Below are positions 37,329 to 46,801 of a stretch of DNA of 63,008 bases, piece after piece. This stretch comes from Chloroflexota bacterium (lineage in GTDB: Bacteria; Chloroflexota; Anaerolineae; JAAYEA01): the NCBI GenBank assembly GCA_019873665.1, contig JAIOAV010000011.1, positions 1 to 63,008 on the forward strand. Reading direction: 5' to 3'. Made by a program: the position numbers and the translations under genes. Each line of letters opens with the position of its first letter. Positions within the stretch are counted from its first letter, which is position 1. The notes beneath the pieces were generated by a model that was not told the DNA's origin, made no database searches, and worked only from the letters and a program-made list of their open reading frames with translations.

Positions 37329-38300
37329 TCATCCACCTGCTTTGCTCTTTGTAACATGCCCGCGCCAGTATGCCATGATATCGCGCAGGGTTTGGGACAA
37401 TGGAATCTCAGTACACCAGCCGGTGTGCTCCCGGAACTTGCGCGCATCTCCCACCAGCACCGGCACATCGGATGGCCGCAGGCGAGTGGGATCAGTCTCG
37501 ACCTTGAGGGGAAGACGACTCAAGGCGAGCAGGCTCTCCAGAACCTGCCGAATGGAGATGGCGCATTCAGAGGCCATGTTATAGACCTCCCCCGGCTCTC
37601 CCCGGGTGATCGCCAGATAGTAGCCGCGCACGATGTCGCGCACGTCGCTGAAATCTCGTTGCGTCTCCAGGTTGCCCACCCGGATGACCGGTGGCTGCAA
37701 TCCCGCCTCCGCCTCGGCGATCTGCTTGGCGAACGCGGCCACAACAAAAGACTCGCGTTGCCGCGGGCCGATGTGGTTGAAGGGACGCACCCGCACGATC
37801 GGCAAGCCGTAGCTCAAAAAGTACTGATAGCCTAGCATGTCCTGTGTGATCTTGCTCACGGCGTACGGGTTATTGGGGCGAAATGGCGTCTCTTCGCGCA
37901 CCGGCAGGTCTCGCGGTTCAACCAGGCCATACTCGTCCGCCGACCCGACGATCAGGATGCGCGGAGAAAGGCCGGCGTTCAGGATCGCCTGGAGAAGGTT
38001 GATCTGGCCAGAAATGTTGGTAACGATGGTGTGCGTGGGATCGCTCCACGCCGCTGGCACCGATGCTATCGCCGCCAGATGAAAGACATAGTCGGGCCGG
38101 GCCGTGCGGATCGCCGCCGTGACGGAATCGGCGCGGCAGACATCGCCATAGGCGAGATGGAGCCGCGCATGTGCCGGGAGGTTTTCAGTGCTTTCTTTCT
38201 CCCAGACAAAGGTGTATATCTCCCAGTCCGTACGGGCCAACAGGTAATCCACCAGGTGGCTGCCGGCAAAGCCAGCCGCCCCCGTGATAAAAGCGCGCAA
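37329..38300 (-). CDS. rmd: GDP-6-deoxy-4-keto-mannose reductase (GDP-D-rhamnose forming)
   Basis: A 323-residue extended SDR paired with Gmd. It has FITGAAGFAGSHLVDYLL, FHLAAIASVPAAW, a VGSADEYG Ser motif, NPYAVSK with the catalytic Tyr and Lys, and FNHIGPRQ. The FNHIGPRQ form is typical of reductases that yield GDP-D-rhamnose, rather than GMER-type fucose synthases; the stereochemistry is inferred. I choose TTG 38300 since GGGAGGGA lies just ahead and the protein then begins (M)RAFITG as in relatives; TTG 38318 is an alternative. It is the first gene of the polysaccharide operon. Confidence 0.85.
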   Translation of the reverse strand: MRAFITGAAGFAGSHLVDYLLARTDWEIYTFVWEKESTENLPAHARLHLAYGDVCRADSVTAAIRTARPDYVFHLAAIASVPAAWSDPTHTIVTNISGQINLLQAILNAGLSPRILIVGSADEYGLVEPRDLPVREETPFRPNNPYAVSKITQDMLGYQYFLSYGLPIVRVRPFNHIGPRQRESFVVAAFAKQIAEAEAGLQPPVIRVGNLETQRDFSDVRDIVRGYYLAITRGEPGEVYNMASECAISIRQVLESLLALSRLPLKVETDPTRLRPSDVPVLVGDARKFREHTGWCTEIPLSQTLRDIMAYWRGHVTKSKAGG

Positions 38301-38406
38301 ACGATCCCTCCCCCACAACCCTGCCGCATAGGCGATTCCCCCGGCAGCGGGTCAGATATTGGAGCAGAGCGCAAGCCCGCGCCAGATAGCAGCGCACCAC
38401 AGCCCC

Positions 38407-38434
38407 ATTGTACTCACGCCACGTCAGACGCCAA
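38407..38434 (-). promoter_or_regulatory. Possible promoter of the polysaccharide operon
   Basis: On the minus strand TTGGCG (38434-38429) and TACAAT (38412-38407) are 16 bases apart, in the gap between the esterase stop and rmd. The remaining 100 bases to rmd contain no clear terminator, so read-through from the upstream methyl-cycle operon cannot be excluded. Confidence 0.45.
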
Positions 38435-38437
38435 ACC

Positions 38438-40420
38438 TCACCGCGCTTCACGCGTCTGCGGCAGCCATTCCGCCAGAAGCGACGACGTGAGGGGCCCCGC
38501 CTCCTCGCGCCACAAGCCCATCGCGCCGGACACGCCATACACCGCCTTGACCCACTTCAGAGGAAAGCGGTGCATGGTGTTCGTCAACAATAGGCGGCGC
38601 GGCGCCACCAATCCCGCCGCGACCTGCACATCCCCATAGGCCGCCAGCAACGGTGCGTACCGGTCGCGCAGCAGCGCGGTGTCATCTGTCGGGTCCATCG
38701 CCTGTAGATCAACGCACACGGCGCAGCGCGCCGGGCTGAGCGCCGCCGCCAGCAGCGCCCACGCTCCCGCCTCTTGCACGCCAACCACCACACAGGGCGC
38801 CTTCTCCTGCTCCAGAAAGCCCAGCGCAGTCAGGATATCCTGCACCCTTGCTCCCAAGATAGGCCGGTTAAAGGTGAGCCAGAAAAAGTCCTGTTCCTGG
38901 CGCTGCGCGGCTCCTGCAGGGAGCTTGCCTGTGCCAAAGAGGTCCAGCGCCAACACGCGATATCCACTGTCCAGCAATGCATCAGCGAGGTCGCCCGGGC
39001 CACTGTAGAGATCCTGCAGGCCAACGCGTCCCACACTATGCAAGAGCAGCGCCAGTCCATCAGCTTCTTTACCCACAGGTGTGTACAGGCTGCCTACGAC
39101 AAGATCGAACGCACCCGCGCGACCCAGCGTGATCGGGCGCTCCTCCCAGCCATCCCCCACGATGGGGTCGCCGATGTCGGCCAACACATCGCCAGCGCGC
39201 GGCACACTGACGTCGAGGATATGCGCCAGCCGTGTCGTGGTCACCGCGCGCAGATGCGCCAGCGCTTCCACGCTGGTCGGCAGGAGCGCGTCTAGCCGCG
39301 CCAACACGCGCTGCTGAAAGTCTTGCGCCAGAACCTGGCCGGTCTTGGCGCCGGCAGGTAACTCGCCGGTAGGAAACACGCGCATCCGCTCGTCCGGCTC
39401 AACGACGAGGTCGCGTTCCGCGTTGACACCCAGCCTCTCGTCGCCCAGGAACCAGCGCGCGAACCAGCGATAGACGTGCTCACGGCTGGTGGCATTGTAG
39501 TTATGCGGCGCGTCCTGTTGCACGTACGCTACGTGGTCCTCTGCCCCATACAGGCGGTAGATACTGCGCACGGCTGGATACTCCACGTATGGCGTGTTCG
39601 CCGTCCAGTCGCCGGTGGCCGAGACCAAGAGCAGCGGGCGCGGCGCGGCGAGCGCCGCGATCTCGACATTGTATGTCTCGGTTCGCAGTCCGGGCGAGTT
39701 CTCGCAAACACAGCCGCCCTGAAAATGCGCCGACACCATATTGACCGGCGCGGCCACCTTGATGCGCGGGTCCACGGCGGTCACCATGAAGGTCTGCGTG
39801 CCGCCGCCGGACGCGCCGGTGCAGCCGATCCGCTCGGGATCCACGTCCGCCAGGCTTTGCAGGTAGTCTATTGCACGGATGCTATTCCAGGTCTGGATCG
39901 CCAACGGCGTCCATCCCCAAAGCGAGCCGCGCAGCGAGGCAAAGCGGTGCCTGGGCACCTGCAGGCTGTCGTTGTAGCCAACCATGTCATAGGCGAAAGC
40001 GACCATTCCCATGCGCGCAAAGGTGATGCAGCGCGCGCGAATCGAGCCGAGAGGCTGATGCTCCAACCGCCCACGCGGCCAGTGGCCGTGCGGGTTCAGG
40101 ATCGCCGGCACAGGCGAGGAGATATGGCGTGGCCGATAGAGATTGCCGGTGCAGTAGAAGCCGGGCCAGCTCTCGAAATAGACGTTCTCGATAACATAAT
40201 CGTCGTATTCGAGACGGTTCACGACATGTGCTCGCAACGGCGGGCGCTCCGGCAGCGGCCATAGTCCCAGCACGACCAACAGGTGCTCGCGCAGCCAGTC
40301 GGCTCGCGCCTCCCACTCCGCCAATGACTTGTACGGGGGGAAGGCGAATTTCTGATCGCCACCGCGCGCGACGTAATAGCGCTGGTCCGCCGTCGGCAGA
40401 GATACTGTTTGTTCGCTCAT
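38438..40420 (-). CDS. Acetylxylan-esterase-like alpha/beta hydrolase, tandem domains
   Basis: 660 residues. The N-terminal two thirds are an alpha/beta hydrolase related to acetyl xylan esterases and glucuronoyl-esterase-like proteins: AILNPHGHW forms the oxyanion region, Ser204 in GASGGG is the nucleophile, and QDAPHNYN near residue 312 supplies the His. A second hydrolase-like domain (about 435-650) has strands such as LLLHSVG and VLALDLFGTG, but at the nucleophile elbow reads GVQEAG, with no Ser. No signal peptide is seen. It is last in the riboswitch-controlled operon, 28 bases after ahcY. Its substrate is unknown. Confidence 0.72.
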   Translation of the reverse strand: MSEQTVSLPTADQRYYVARGGDQKFAFPPYKSLAEWEARADWLREHLLVVLGLWPLPERPPLRAHVVNRLEYDDYVIENVYFESWPGFYCTGNLYRPRHISSPVPAILNPHGHWPRGRLEHQPLGSIRARCITFARMGMVAFAYDMVGYNDSLQVPRHRFASLRGSLWGWTPLAIQTWNSIRAIDYLQSLADVDPERIGCTGASGGGTQTFMVTAVDPRIKVAAPVNMVSAHFQGGCVCENSPGLRTETYNVEIAALAAPRPLLLVSATGDWTANTPYVEYPAVRSIYRLYGAEDHVAYVQQDAPHNYNATSREHVYRWFARWFLGDERLGVNAERDLVVEPDERMRVFPTGELPAGAKTGQVLAQDFQQRVLARLDALLPTSVEALAHLRAVTTTRLAHILDVSVPRAGDVLADIGDPIVGDGWEERPITLGRAGAFDLVVGSLYTPVGKEADGLALLLHSVGRVGLQDLYSGPGDLADALLDSGYRVLALDLFGTGKLPAGAAQRQEQDFFWLTFNRPILGARVQDILTALGFLEQEKAPCVVVGVQEAGAWALLAAALSPARCAVCVDLQAMDPTDDTALLRDRYAPLLAAYGDVQVAAGLVAPRRLLLTNTMHRFPLKWVKAVYGVSGAMGLWREEAGPLTSSLLAEWLPQTREAR

Positions 40421-40448
40421 AGCGTGTCCCCTTTCCGTCTGGCTGGCG

Positions 40449-41744
<1,296 letters not shown>

Positions 41745-41815
41745 TCAGGGACGCCAAGATGTCGTGATCATCTCACCCAAGACGCGCCAGCCACCCGTGC
41801 CGCGCATATGGCCAG

Positions 41816-42793
41816 CTAACAGCGGCGCACCGCAGAAGCGCGCAGATCTTCCAACTCTGGTGTATCGCCGAATTGCTGCCGGTACGCCGTGACAAACTCC
41901 TCCAGCGTGTAGGAATGGCCCTGTGTCCCTGCCTGCTCCAGCACGTACGCCGCTGCCAGGCTGCCGATGCGGCCGGCCACCTCCCATGGATACTCTCGCA
42001 ACATGCTGATCACCAGGCCCGCCCGGTACGCATCTCCCACACCGGTGGGATCCACAAGACGGCGCGGCTTGGCCGCGGGGATCGGGACCACGCGCTCACG
42101 AGTGCGAATAAGTGAACCTCGCTCGGCCCGCGTAACCACCAATATCTCGGTCAGGCGCAGGATGTCCGCCTCGGTCAGGCTCGTCTTTTTGCGGATCATC
42201 CCCAGTTCATATTCGTTGACGACCAGCGCCTTGGAGCCGGTGATGCCTGCTTCCAGCTCTGGAGCGGAGAGGCGAATGATCTGCTGGCTGGGATCATAGA
42301 GGTAGGGAATACGCAGCTCCTTGCACTCGTCTGCGTACTTGACCATCGCCTGCGGGTCGTTCGGGGAGATGATCACTAACTCAATGCAGTGATCGTTCAG
42401 GTCGTGCAAGGAGAGAGAGGCCGCCTTGCTCATGGCGCCGGTGTAAAAGCTGGCGATCTGCGAGTTGGCCCGGTCGGTGCTGACAAAGAACGAGGCTGTA
42501 AACTCGTTCGGGATCGTGATGATATGCGTGGTGTCCACGCCCTGCTGCTCCAGCCATGCCCGATAGTCGGCAAAGTCCTCCCCCACCGTGGCCATGACCA
42601 TCGGACATGCGCCCAACAGCGCCAGATTATAGGCGATATTGGTAGCGCAGCCGCCGCGCTGCCGCACCATCGAGTCCACGAGGAAACTGACACTCAGTGT
42701 CTCGATGTTTTCGGGCAGAATGTGATCCTTGAAATAGCCGGGAAAGGACATCAAATAGTCATAGGCAATGGAGCCTGTAACGACAATGCTCAT
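41816..42793 (-). CDS. PfkB-family kinase, probable adenosine kinase
   Basis: A 325-residue ribokinase-fold protein. The start [20 protein letters not shown] and GGCATNIAYNLALLG are the substrate-domain signatures. The C-terminal DPTGVGDAYRAG contains the catalytic Asp and anion hole (PfkB signature 2). Placement between core metE and ahcY strongly suggests adenosine is the substrate, pulling the reversible AhcY reaction forward; sequence alone cannot exclude another nucleoside or sugar. I start at ATG 42793, whose ATGA overlaps the metE stop. Confidence 0.82.
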   Translation of the reverse strand: MSIVVTGSIAYDYLMSFPGYFKDHILPENIETLSVSFLVDSMVRQRGGCATNIAYNLALLGACPMVMATVGEDFADYRAWLEQQGVDTTHIITIPNEFTASFFVSTDRANSQIASFYTGAMSKAASLSLHDLNDHCIELVIISPNDPQAMVKYADECKELRIPYLYDPSQQIIRLSAPELEAGITGSKALVVNEYELGMIRKKTSLTEADILRLTEILVVTRAERGSLIRTRERVVPIPAAKPRRLVDPTGVGDAYRAGLVISMLREYPWEVAGRIGSLAAAYVLEQAGTQGHSYTLEEFVTAYRQQFGDTPELEDLRASAVRRC

Positions 42794-43872
42794 GCTTCTC
42801 CCTGTTCCTCCCATCCGCTGCCCACATACCGTTCGCGCATCGCGAACGAGACCCCGGCCGTCAGGTAGAAGATGCGATCTGCCAGTTCCTGCGACAGGGT
42901 GCCGGTGCCATCCGACGGTGTGACCAGGCCGGCCTGCAACAGCAGGTCGCGCGAGACTCCTTTCTCCGCCAATCGGTCTATGGCCTCGCCCAGCCGCCCC
43001 ACCAGGCTTTCGACTGTTTCTGTCGCCGCCTGCTCGTTCGCGGGCACAATCCCCCAGGCGATCGTGCCGCCGCGCTCCAGAAAGGCTTGCACCTCAGCGG
43101 GATAGAGCGCCAGCGATTCGGCATAGGCGTATGCATCCACGCTGAGGATATCAACAGATGTGGAGAGGAGAATAGACCAGTCCGTGTTGCCGCAGCAATG
43201 CACGCCCTTCAGCCCACTGATGCCCTCAAAGACCTCTTCCAGCATATCTACCACCTGCTCGCGGCTGATCGCCACGAAAGCGGAGCCGAAGGTGCTCATA
43301 TACGGTTCGTCAACAAAGATAACAGTGGGCAATGCCCCCGCGCCATGCGATACAAAGGTGCGCAACTGCTGATCCTGCCACGCTGCCTTGAGGTAGAGGT
43401 GATGGGTGATCGCCTCCGCGAGAATCTCGTTGTAGAGTATGGGGCGGCGGTTCTGGTCGGTAACGGTGAGCCCCCAGGTGATCGGCCCCGTGATCTGCCC
43501 CTTGAGCGCCACAGGTGGCTGCATGAATGGCACTTGATCCTCCAGCAGCATTGCCAGCCCCGCTGCATAGTCCGGGCTGATCGTGCCGTAGCTCAGATCC
43601 CCTTCCAGGTAGGCGATATACAGCCGCTCCAGCGCCGCGTCCAGATCTCGCTCCCGGTTCACATAGATGCGCTCCTTTTCCAGGACAATGCCGGGAAACC
43701 GCTCGCTGAACTGGACATACATGTTCTCCAGGTAGCTGCGCCGCGGCAACTGCGGCCAAGCCGGGATATCGGGGAAATAGGTCAAGACGAGATTCCACGC
43801 GTCTTCCGCGCGGATGTGAGGCACGCTGCCGATCATCGTTGGCAGCCATTGCGGTTCGAAATCACGCGCCAT
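42790..43872 (-). CDS. Core-type (MetE C-domain) methionine synthase-like protein
   Basis: 360 residues matching only the C-terminal catalytic barrel of cobalamin-independent methionine synthase, as in the core MetE described from Dehalococcoides, which takes methyl from a methylated corrinoid. Family marks: GSVPH at the N-terminus, [21 protein letters not shown] and the zinc motif VHCCGNTDW, which provides His and Cys. At the place where the family has its last zinc Cys (PDCG or PACG), this protein reads [10 protein letters not shown], with Asp. It should make methionine from homocysteine, but the ligand change leaves room for a related methyltransferase. It overlaps mtnA by 11 bases. Confidence 0.75.
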   Translation of the reverse strand: MARDFEPQWLPTMIGSVPHIRAEDAWNLVLTYFPDIPAWPQLPRRSYLENMYVQFSERFPGIVLEKERIYVNRERDLDAALERLYIAYLEGDLSYGTISPDYAAGLAMLLEDQVPFMQPPVALKGQITGPITWGLTVTDQNRRPILYNEILAEAITHHLYLKAAWQDQQLRTFVSHGAGALPTVIFVDEPYMSTFGSAFVAISREQVVDMLEEVFEGISGLKGVHCCGNTDWSILLSTSVDILSVDAYAYAESLALYPAEVQAFLERGGTIAWGIVPANEQAATETVESLVGRLGEAIDRLAEKGVSRDLLLQAGLVTPSDGTGTLSQELADRIFYLTAGVSFAMRERYVGSGWEEQGEA

Positions 43873-44914
43873 ATGACTCTGCCTTTTCCTTCACTTGCCG
43901 CAAGCCCAGGCCAAACGGCGGGTAAACGATGCCTTCCTCCGTGATGATGCCGGTAACATAGCGGTGCGGCGTCACATCAAAGGCAGGGTTGGCCACATGG
44001 ACACCGGATGGAGCAATCGGCACGCCACGAATATGGGTTACCTCACGCGGATCCCGCTCCTCGATCGGGATATCGTCCCCTGCCGCAATCTCCAGATCAA
44101 TGGTGGAGGTCGGGACAACGGGATAGAAGGGGATGCCGTTCTCCTTCGCCAGCACCGCCAGCGAATAAGTGCCGATCTTGTTTGCCACATCGCCGTTGGC
44201 CGCCACACGGTCCGCGCCCACGAGAACGATATTCACCCGACCGCGGGACATAAAATGGCCCGCCATGTTGTCGGTGATCAGCGTCATCGGGATTCCCTCT
44301 TGCATTAGCTCCCATGCAGTGAGGCGTGCGCCCTGCAGAAAGGGTCGGGTCTCGTCAACCAGGACGTGGATTCGTTTGCCCGCCTCATGGGCAGCGCGAA
44401 TGACGCCGAGGGTGGTGCCATAGTCAACCGTGGCGAGGGCGCCGGCATTGCAGTGGGTGAGAATCGTGTCGCCATCACGGATCAGGCGCGCACCGTGCGC
44501 ACCCATGCGCTTGTTGATGGCAACGTCCTCATCAGCGATTCGCTGCGCTTCTGCAAGCACGAGCGCACGAATCGCATCGGGAGCGAGATCACGCGCCGCT
44601 TCTGCTCGTCGCAGCACACGTCGCACCGCCCAGGCAAGGTTTACGGCCGTGGGCCGAGTGGCGATCAGCACCTCCGCCGCCTCACGCAAGTCAGCCAGCA
44701 GGTGCTCTGTCGTCCGTGCAGGGCTATGCTGCGCGGCGAGTGCCATGGCAAAAGCAGCCGTAGCCCCGATGGCGGGCGCGCCACGCACGCGCATCTCTTT
44801 GATGGCCCGCGCCACCTCACGATAGTCGTCGAAAGCCAGGGTCACATGCTCATGGGGCAGGAGTGTCTGGTCAATCATCTTGAGTTGTCCTGCTTCCCAC
44901 GCAACAGTCCTCAC
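43862..44914 (-). CDS. mtnA: 5-methylthioribose-1-phosphate isomerase
   Basis: Isomerises methylthioribose 1-phosphate to methylthioribulose 1-phosphate in methionine salvage. A 350-residue eIF2B-like fold with [18 protein letters not shown], the catalytic Cys155 in [15 protein letters not shown], and the catalytic Asp in [19 protein letters not shown] start at GTG 44914 (VRTVAWEAG) because GGAGG precedes it by six bases; the longer ATG frame from 44932 would begin inside the terminator's T run. First gene of the operon, directly downstream of the SAM riboswitch. Confidence 0.93.
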   Translation of the reverse strand: MRTVAWEAGQLKMIDQTLLPHEHVTLAFDDYREVARAIKEMRVRGAPAIGATAAFAMALAAQHSPARTTEHLLADLREAAEVLIATRPTAVNLAWAVRRVLRRAEAARDLAPDAIRALVLAEAQRIADEDVAINKRMGAHGARLIRDGDTILTHCNAGALATVDYGTTLGVIRAAHEAGKRIHVLVDETRPFLQGARLTAWELMQEGIPMTLITDNMAGHFMSRGRVNIVLVGADRVAANGDVANKIGTYSLAVLAKENGIPFYPVVPTSTIDLEIAAGDDIPIEERDPREVTHIRGVPIAPSGVHVANPAFDVTPHRYVTGIITEEGIVYPPFGLGLRQVKEKAESYGA

Positions 44915-44930
44915 CTGACACCTCCAGGGC

Positions 44931-44955
44931 AAAAAAAAGCTCTCCTCAAGGAGAG
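44931..44955 (-). terminator. Riboswitch expression-platform terminator
   Basis: On the minus strand CTCTCC (44955-44950) pairs with GGAGAG (44945-44940) across a TTGA loop, followed by CTTTTTTTT (44939-44931). It stands 17 bases before the mtnA start. Its 5' arm shares three bases (44955-44953) with an alternative antiterminator helix (see the riboswitch entry). Confidence 0.88.
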
Positions 44956-44988
44956 AAGGCTACCTTTCCATAGCATCGCGGTTTCGCC

Positions 44989-45112
44989 CTCTCATCTTTC
45001 AGGCCATGACGGAGTGGCCTGCCGGAGTTGGCGACCCACCAACAGCGCACGCGGCATTGTGGGGATCGCTAGAGCCTTGCTGGTTCGGGTCTATCACCCC
45101 GCGCGACAAGAG
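44989..45112 (-). ncRNA. S-box (SAM-I-type) riboswitch aptamer
   Basis: Conserved 3' half of S-box RNAs is present: GCCAACTCCGGC (45032-45021, matching the GCUAAUUCCxGC segment), a P4 hairpin AGGCC/GGCCT (45020-45001), then GAAAGATGAGAGG. P1 closes as CTCTTGTC (45112-45105) with GATGAGAG (44996-44989), eight pairs including two G-T. The P2 region (GGGTGATAGACCC onward) departs from the common S-box consensus, so this may be a SAM-I/IV-like variant. GAGAGGGC (44993-44986) can instead pair with GCCTTCTC (44960-44953), an antiterminator that excludes both P1 and the terminator. Predicted to be off when SAM is abundant. Confidence 0.8.
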
Positions 45113-45139
45113 CCGACCTGACACGATGGAGCGTAGCGT

Positions 45140-45168
45140 ATAGTAACACACAAGGGGGCTTTTGTCAA
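45140..45168 (-). promoter_or_regulatory. Promoter of the mtnA-metE-pfkB-ahcY operon
   Basis: On the minus strand a perfect TTGACA (45168-45163) and TACTAT (45145-45140) with 17 bases between. The expected transcription start lies about 20 bases before P1 of the riboswitch. Confidence 0.88.
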
Positions 45169-45287
45169 ACCTGCTGAGCTCTCGATCTCAGACAGCACGG
45201 ACAGCTTCACAGGCATCATGTGGCGCGAGATACTCCAATTCCAGCCAATCATGGGGCCTGATACCATACGTGCGACCAGCTTATCGC

Positions 45288-45315
45288 TTGACGTTACCAC
45301 CCTTCAGTCTAGAAT
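45288..45315 (+). promoter_or_regulatory. Promoter of the MaoC-like gene
   Basis: TTGACG (45288-45293) and TAGAAT (45310-45315) are 16 bases apart, ahead of the ATG at 45353, which has AAAGGAG as ribosome-binding site. Confidence 0.7.
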
Positions 45316-45352
45316 GAGCTCGGGATATAGCCAAAACGAAAGGAGATAGACG

Positions 45353-45835
45353 ATGGCAGCGACAATGAGTAAACCGGTAACGCCCGAAGTGCGTGGCATG
45401 TACTTTGAGGAGTTTGAGATTGGACGCAGGATGACGAGCCCAGGGCGCACGATCACTGAGACTGACGTCGTCCTCTTTTCCGGCATCTCGGGCGATTTCA
45501 ACGAGCTGCACACGAATGCCGAGTTCGCCGCCACCAGTCATTTTGGCCAGCGCATCGCGCACGGCCTCCTGGGCCTTGCCGTCGCCTCCGGCCTAGCTGG
45601 GCGCGCCGGTTTCATCGAGGGGACTGCCATTGCTTTCGTCGGCCTAGAGTGGAGGTTCAAGTCACCCATCCTGATCGGAGACACCATTCGGCTGCAGGCC
45701 CAGGTAACCAAGACGCGCGCCATGCGCGCTGTGGGCGGCGGCATGGTAATCTTCCAAGTGCAACTGATCAATCAACGGCAAGAGACAGTGCAGGAAGGGG
45801 AGTGGCGGGTTCTGGTCAGGTCTCGCCCGGCCTGA
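45353..45835 (+). CDS. MaoC-like hot-dog dehydratase
   Basis: A 160-residue single hot-dog protein of the MaoC / (R)-specific enoyl-CoA hydratase family. The hydratase motif is present: FSGISGDFNELHTNAEFA with catalytic Asp and His counterparts, followed by FGQRIAHGLLGLAVASGL. Such enzymes hydrate trans-2-enoyl-CoA or related thioesters. It stands alone with its own promoter and terminator, so the context does not identify a pathway. Confidence 0.85.
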   Translation: MAATMSKPVTPEVRGMYFEEFEIGRRMTSPGRTITETDVVLFSGISGDFNELHTNAEFAATSHFGQRIAHGLLGLAVASGLAGRAGFIEGTAIAFVGLEWRFKSPILIGDTIRLQAQVTKTRAMRAVGGGMVIFQVQLINQRQETVQEGEWRVLVRSRPA

Positions 45836-45859
45836 TTCGACGCATCTGCTTTCACTCTT

Positions 45860-45906
45860 AGCGCCGAGAGCATGAACAAATTGTTATCCGTGCTCCGGCG
45901 CTTTTT
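45860..45906 (+). terminator. Intrinsic terminator after the MaoC-like gene
   Basis: AGCGCCG (45860-45866) pairs with CGGCGCT (45896-45902) with an inner AGCA/TGCT helix, followed by TTTTT. It separates the MaoC-like gene from the sugar transferase. Confidence 0.8.
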
Positions 45907-45969
45907 CATGCAAAATTCATCTCCCGCCCCTACAATCTAGCTGTAAACTGACATCGGGGAAGGATTGGC

Positions 45970-46686
45970 ATGATTGACGTTAAAGCTAGAACCCAGGCGC
46001 TCTACAATCGAGAGCTCAACGTCACGCCAGAAATACCGTTTTTCTTAACTGTCCCAGATTCTATTCTGTATAGTTGGACGAAACGCTTTCTGGATGTTGT
46101 GATTGCCCTCGTTGCGCTTGTCATTCTCAGCCCGTTATTCGCACTGATCGCCATAGCGATTCGCCTCGACTCCGCTGGGCCGGCAATCTTCCGGCAACGT
46201 CGTGTTGGCAAGGGCGGGCGGGAGTTCACCTGCTACAAATTCCGCACCATGTACCACAATGCGGATGAGGGCCTCCATCGCTCCTTCGCCAAGCGCTATA
46301 TTCACGGTCAGGGAGAGAGGAATGAACAAGGCTGCTTCAAGCCTAAAGACGATCCTCGCGTAACCAGAATGGGTCGCCTCTTGCGTGTGACGAGCCTGGA
46401 CGAGTTGCCGCAGCTCTGGAACGTCCTGGCAGGCGACATGAGCTTGGTCGGGCCTCGTCCTGCCGTTCGCTACGAGGTGGACGAATATGAGCGTTGGCAA
46501 CTGCAGCGTCTGGCTGTGCTGCCCGGGATGACCGGCCTAGCGCAGATCAAGGGTCGCAGCAGCCTGACCTTCGACAAAATCGTCCGCCTGGATCTAGAGT
46601 ACATCGAACAACGCAGCATCCTGACAGACCTCAAGATCATTCTACTCACCATTCCCATGGTCCTGTTAGCCAAGTGCACGGCCTAA
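45970..46686 (+). CDS. Initiating sugar-phosphate transferase (WcaJ/WbaP C-domain type)
   Basis: A 238-residue polyprenol-phosphate sugar-1-phosphate transferase. One hydrophobic segment (about residues 40-62, [20 protein letters not shown]) precedes the catalytic domain with [46 protein letters not shown] and [11 protein letters not shown], then [13 protein letters not shown]. It would start lipid-linked glycan assembly at the inner membrane face and so may prime the polysaccharide made by the locus at 16.5-38 kb, although it is a separate unit. GGGGAAGGA is the ribosome-binding site; a CTACAAT box near 45936 could be its -10. Confidence 0.9.
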   Translation: MIDVKARTQALYNRELNVTPEIPFFLTVPDSILYSWTKRFLDVVIALVALVILSPLFALIAIAIRLDSAGPAIFRQRRVGKGGREFTCYKFRTMYHNADEGLHRSFAKRYIHGQGERNEQGCFKPKDDPRVTRMGRLLRVTSLDELPQLWNVLAGDMSLVGPRPAVRYEVDEYERWQLQRLAVLPGMTGLAQIKGRSSLTFDKIVRLDLEYIEQRSILTDLKIILLTIPMVLLAKCTA

Positions 46687-46718
46687 CGTCTCTGGCTCCT
46701 CCTAGATCCAGTAGCAGC

Positions 46719-46749
46719 AAAAGCCCCGGGCAATGCGCCCAGGGCTTTT
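46719..46749. terminator. Bidirectional intrinsic terminator
   Basis: AAAAGCCC (46719-46726) pairs with GGGCTTTT (46742-46749), with an inner GGGC/GCCC helix. A-run and T-run flank both sides, so it can end both the plus-strand sugar transferase and the minus-strand kinase transcripts. Confidence 0.85.
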
Positions 46750-46801
46750 GCATTATCAGCGCATCAGCCTCCATGCGCCCAGGATGCCACGCTCAAGGTC
46801 G

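Noticed and set aside
44978-44990. GGGCGAAACCGCG on the minus strand resembles a T-box antiterminator motif
   Set aside because: The bases that pair with the tRNA acceptor end (TGG before ACC) are replaced, no specifier stem fits, and the element is better explained by an S-box aptamer whose P1/antiterminator/terminator pairings can all be drawn.
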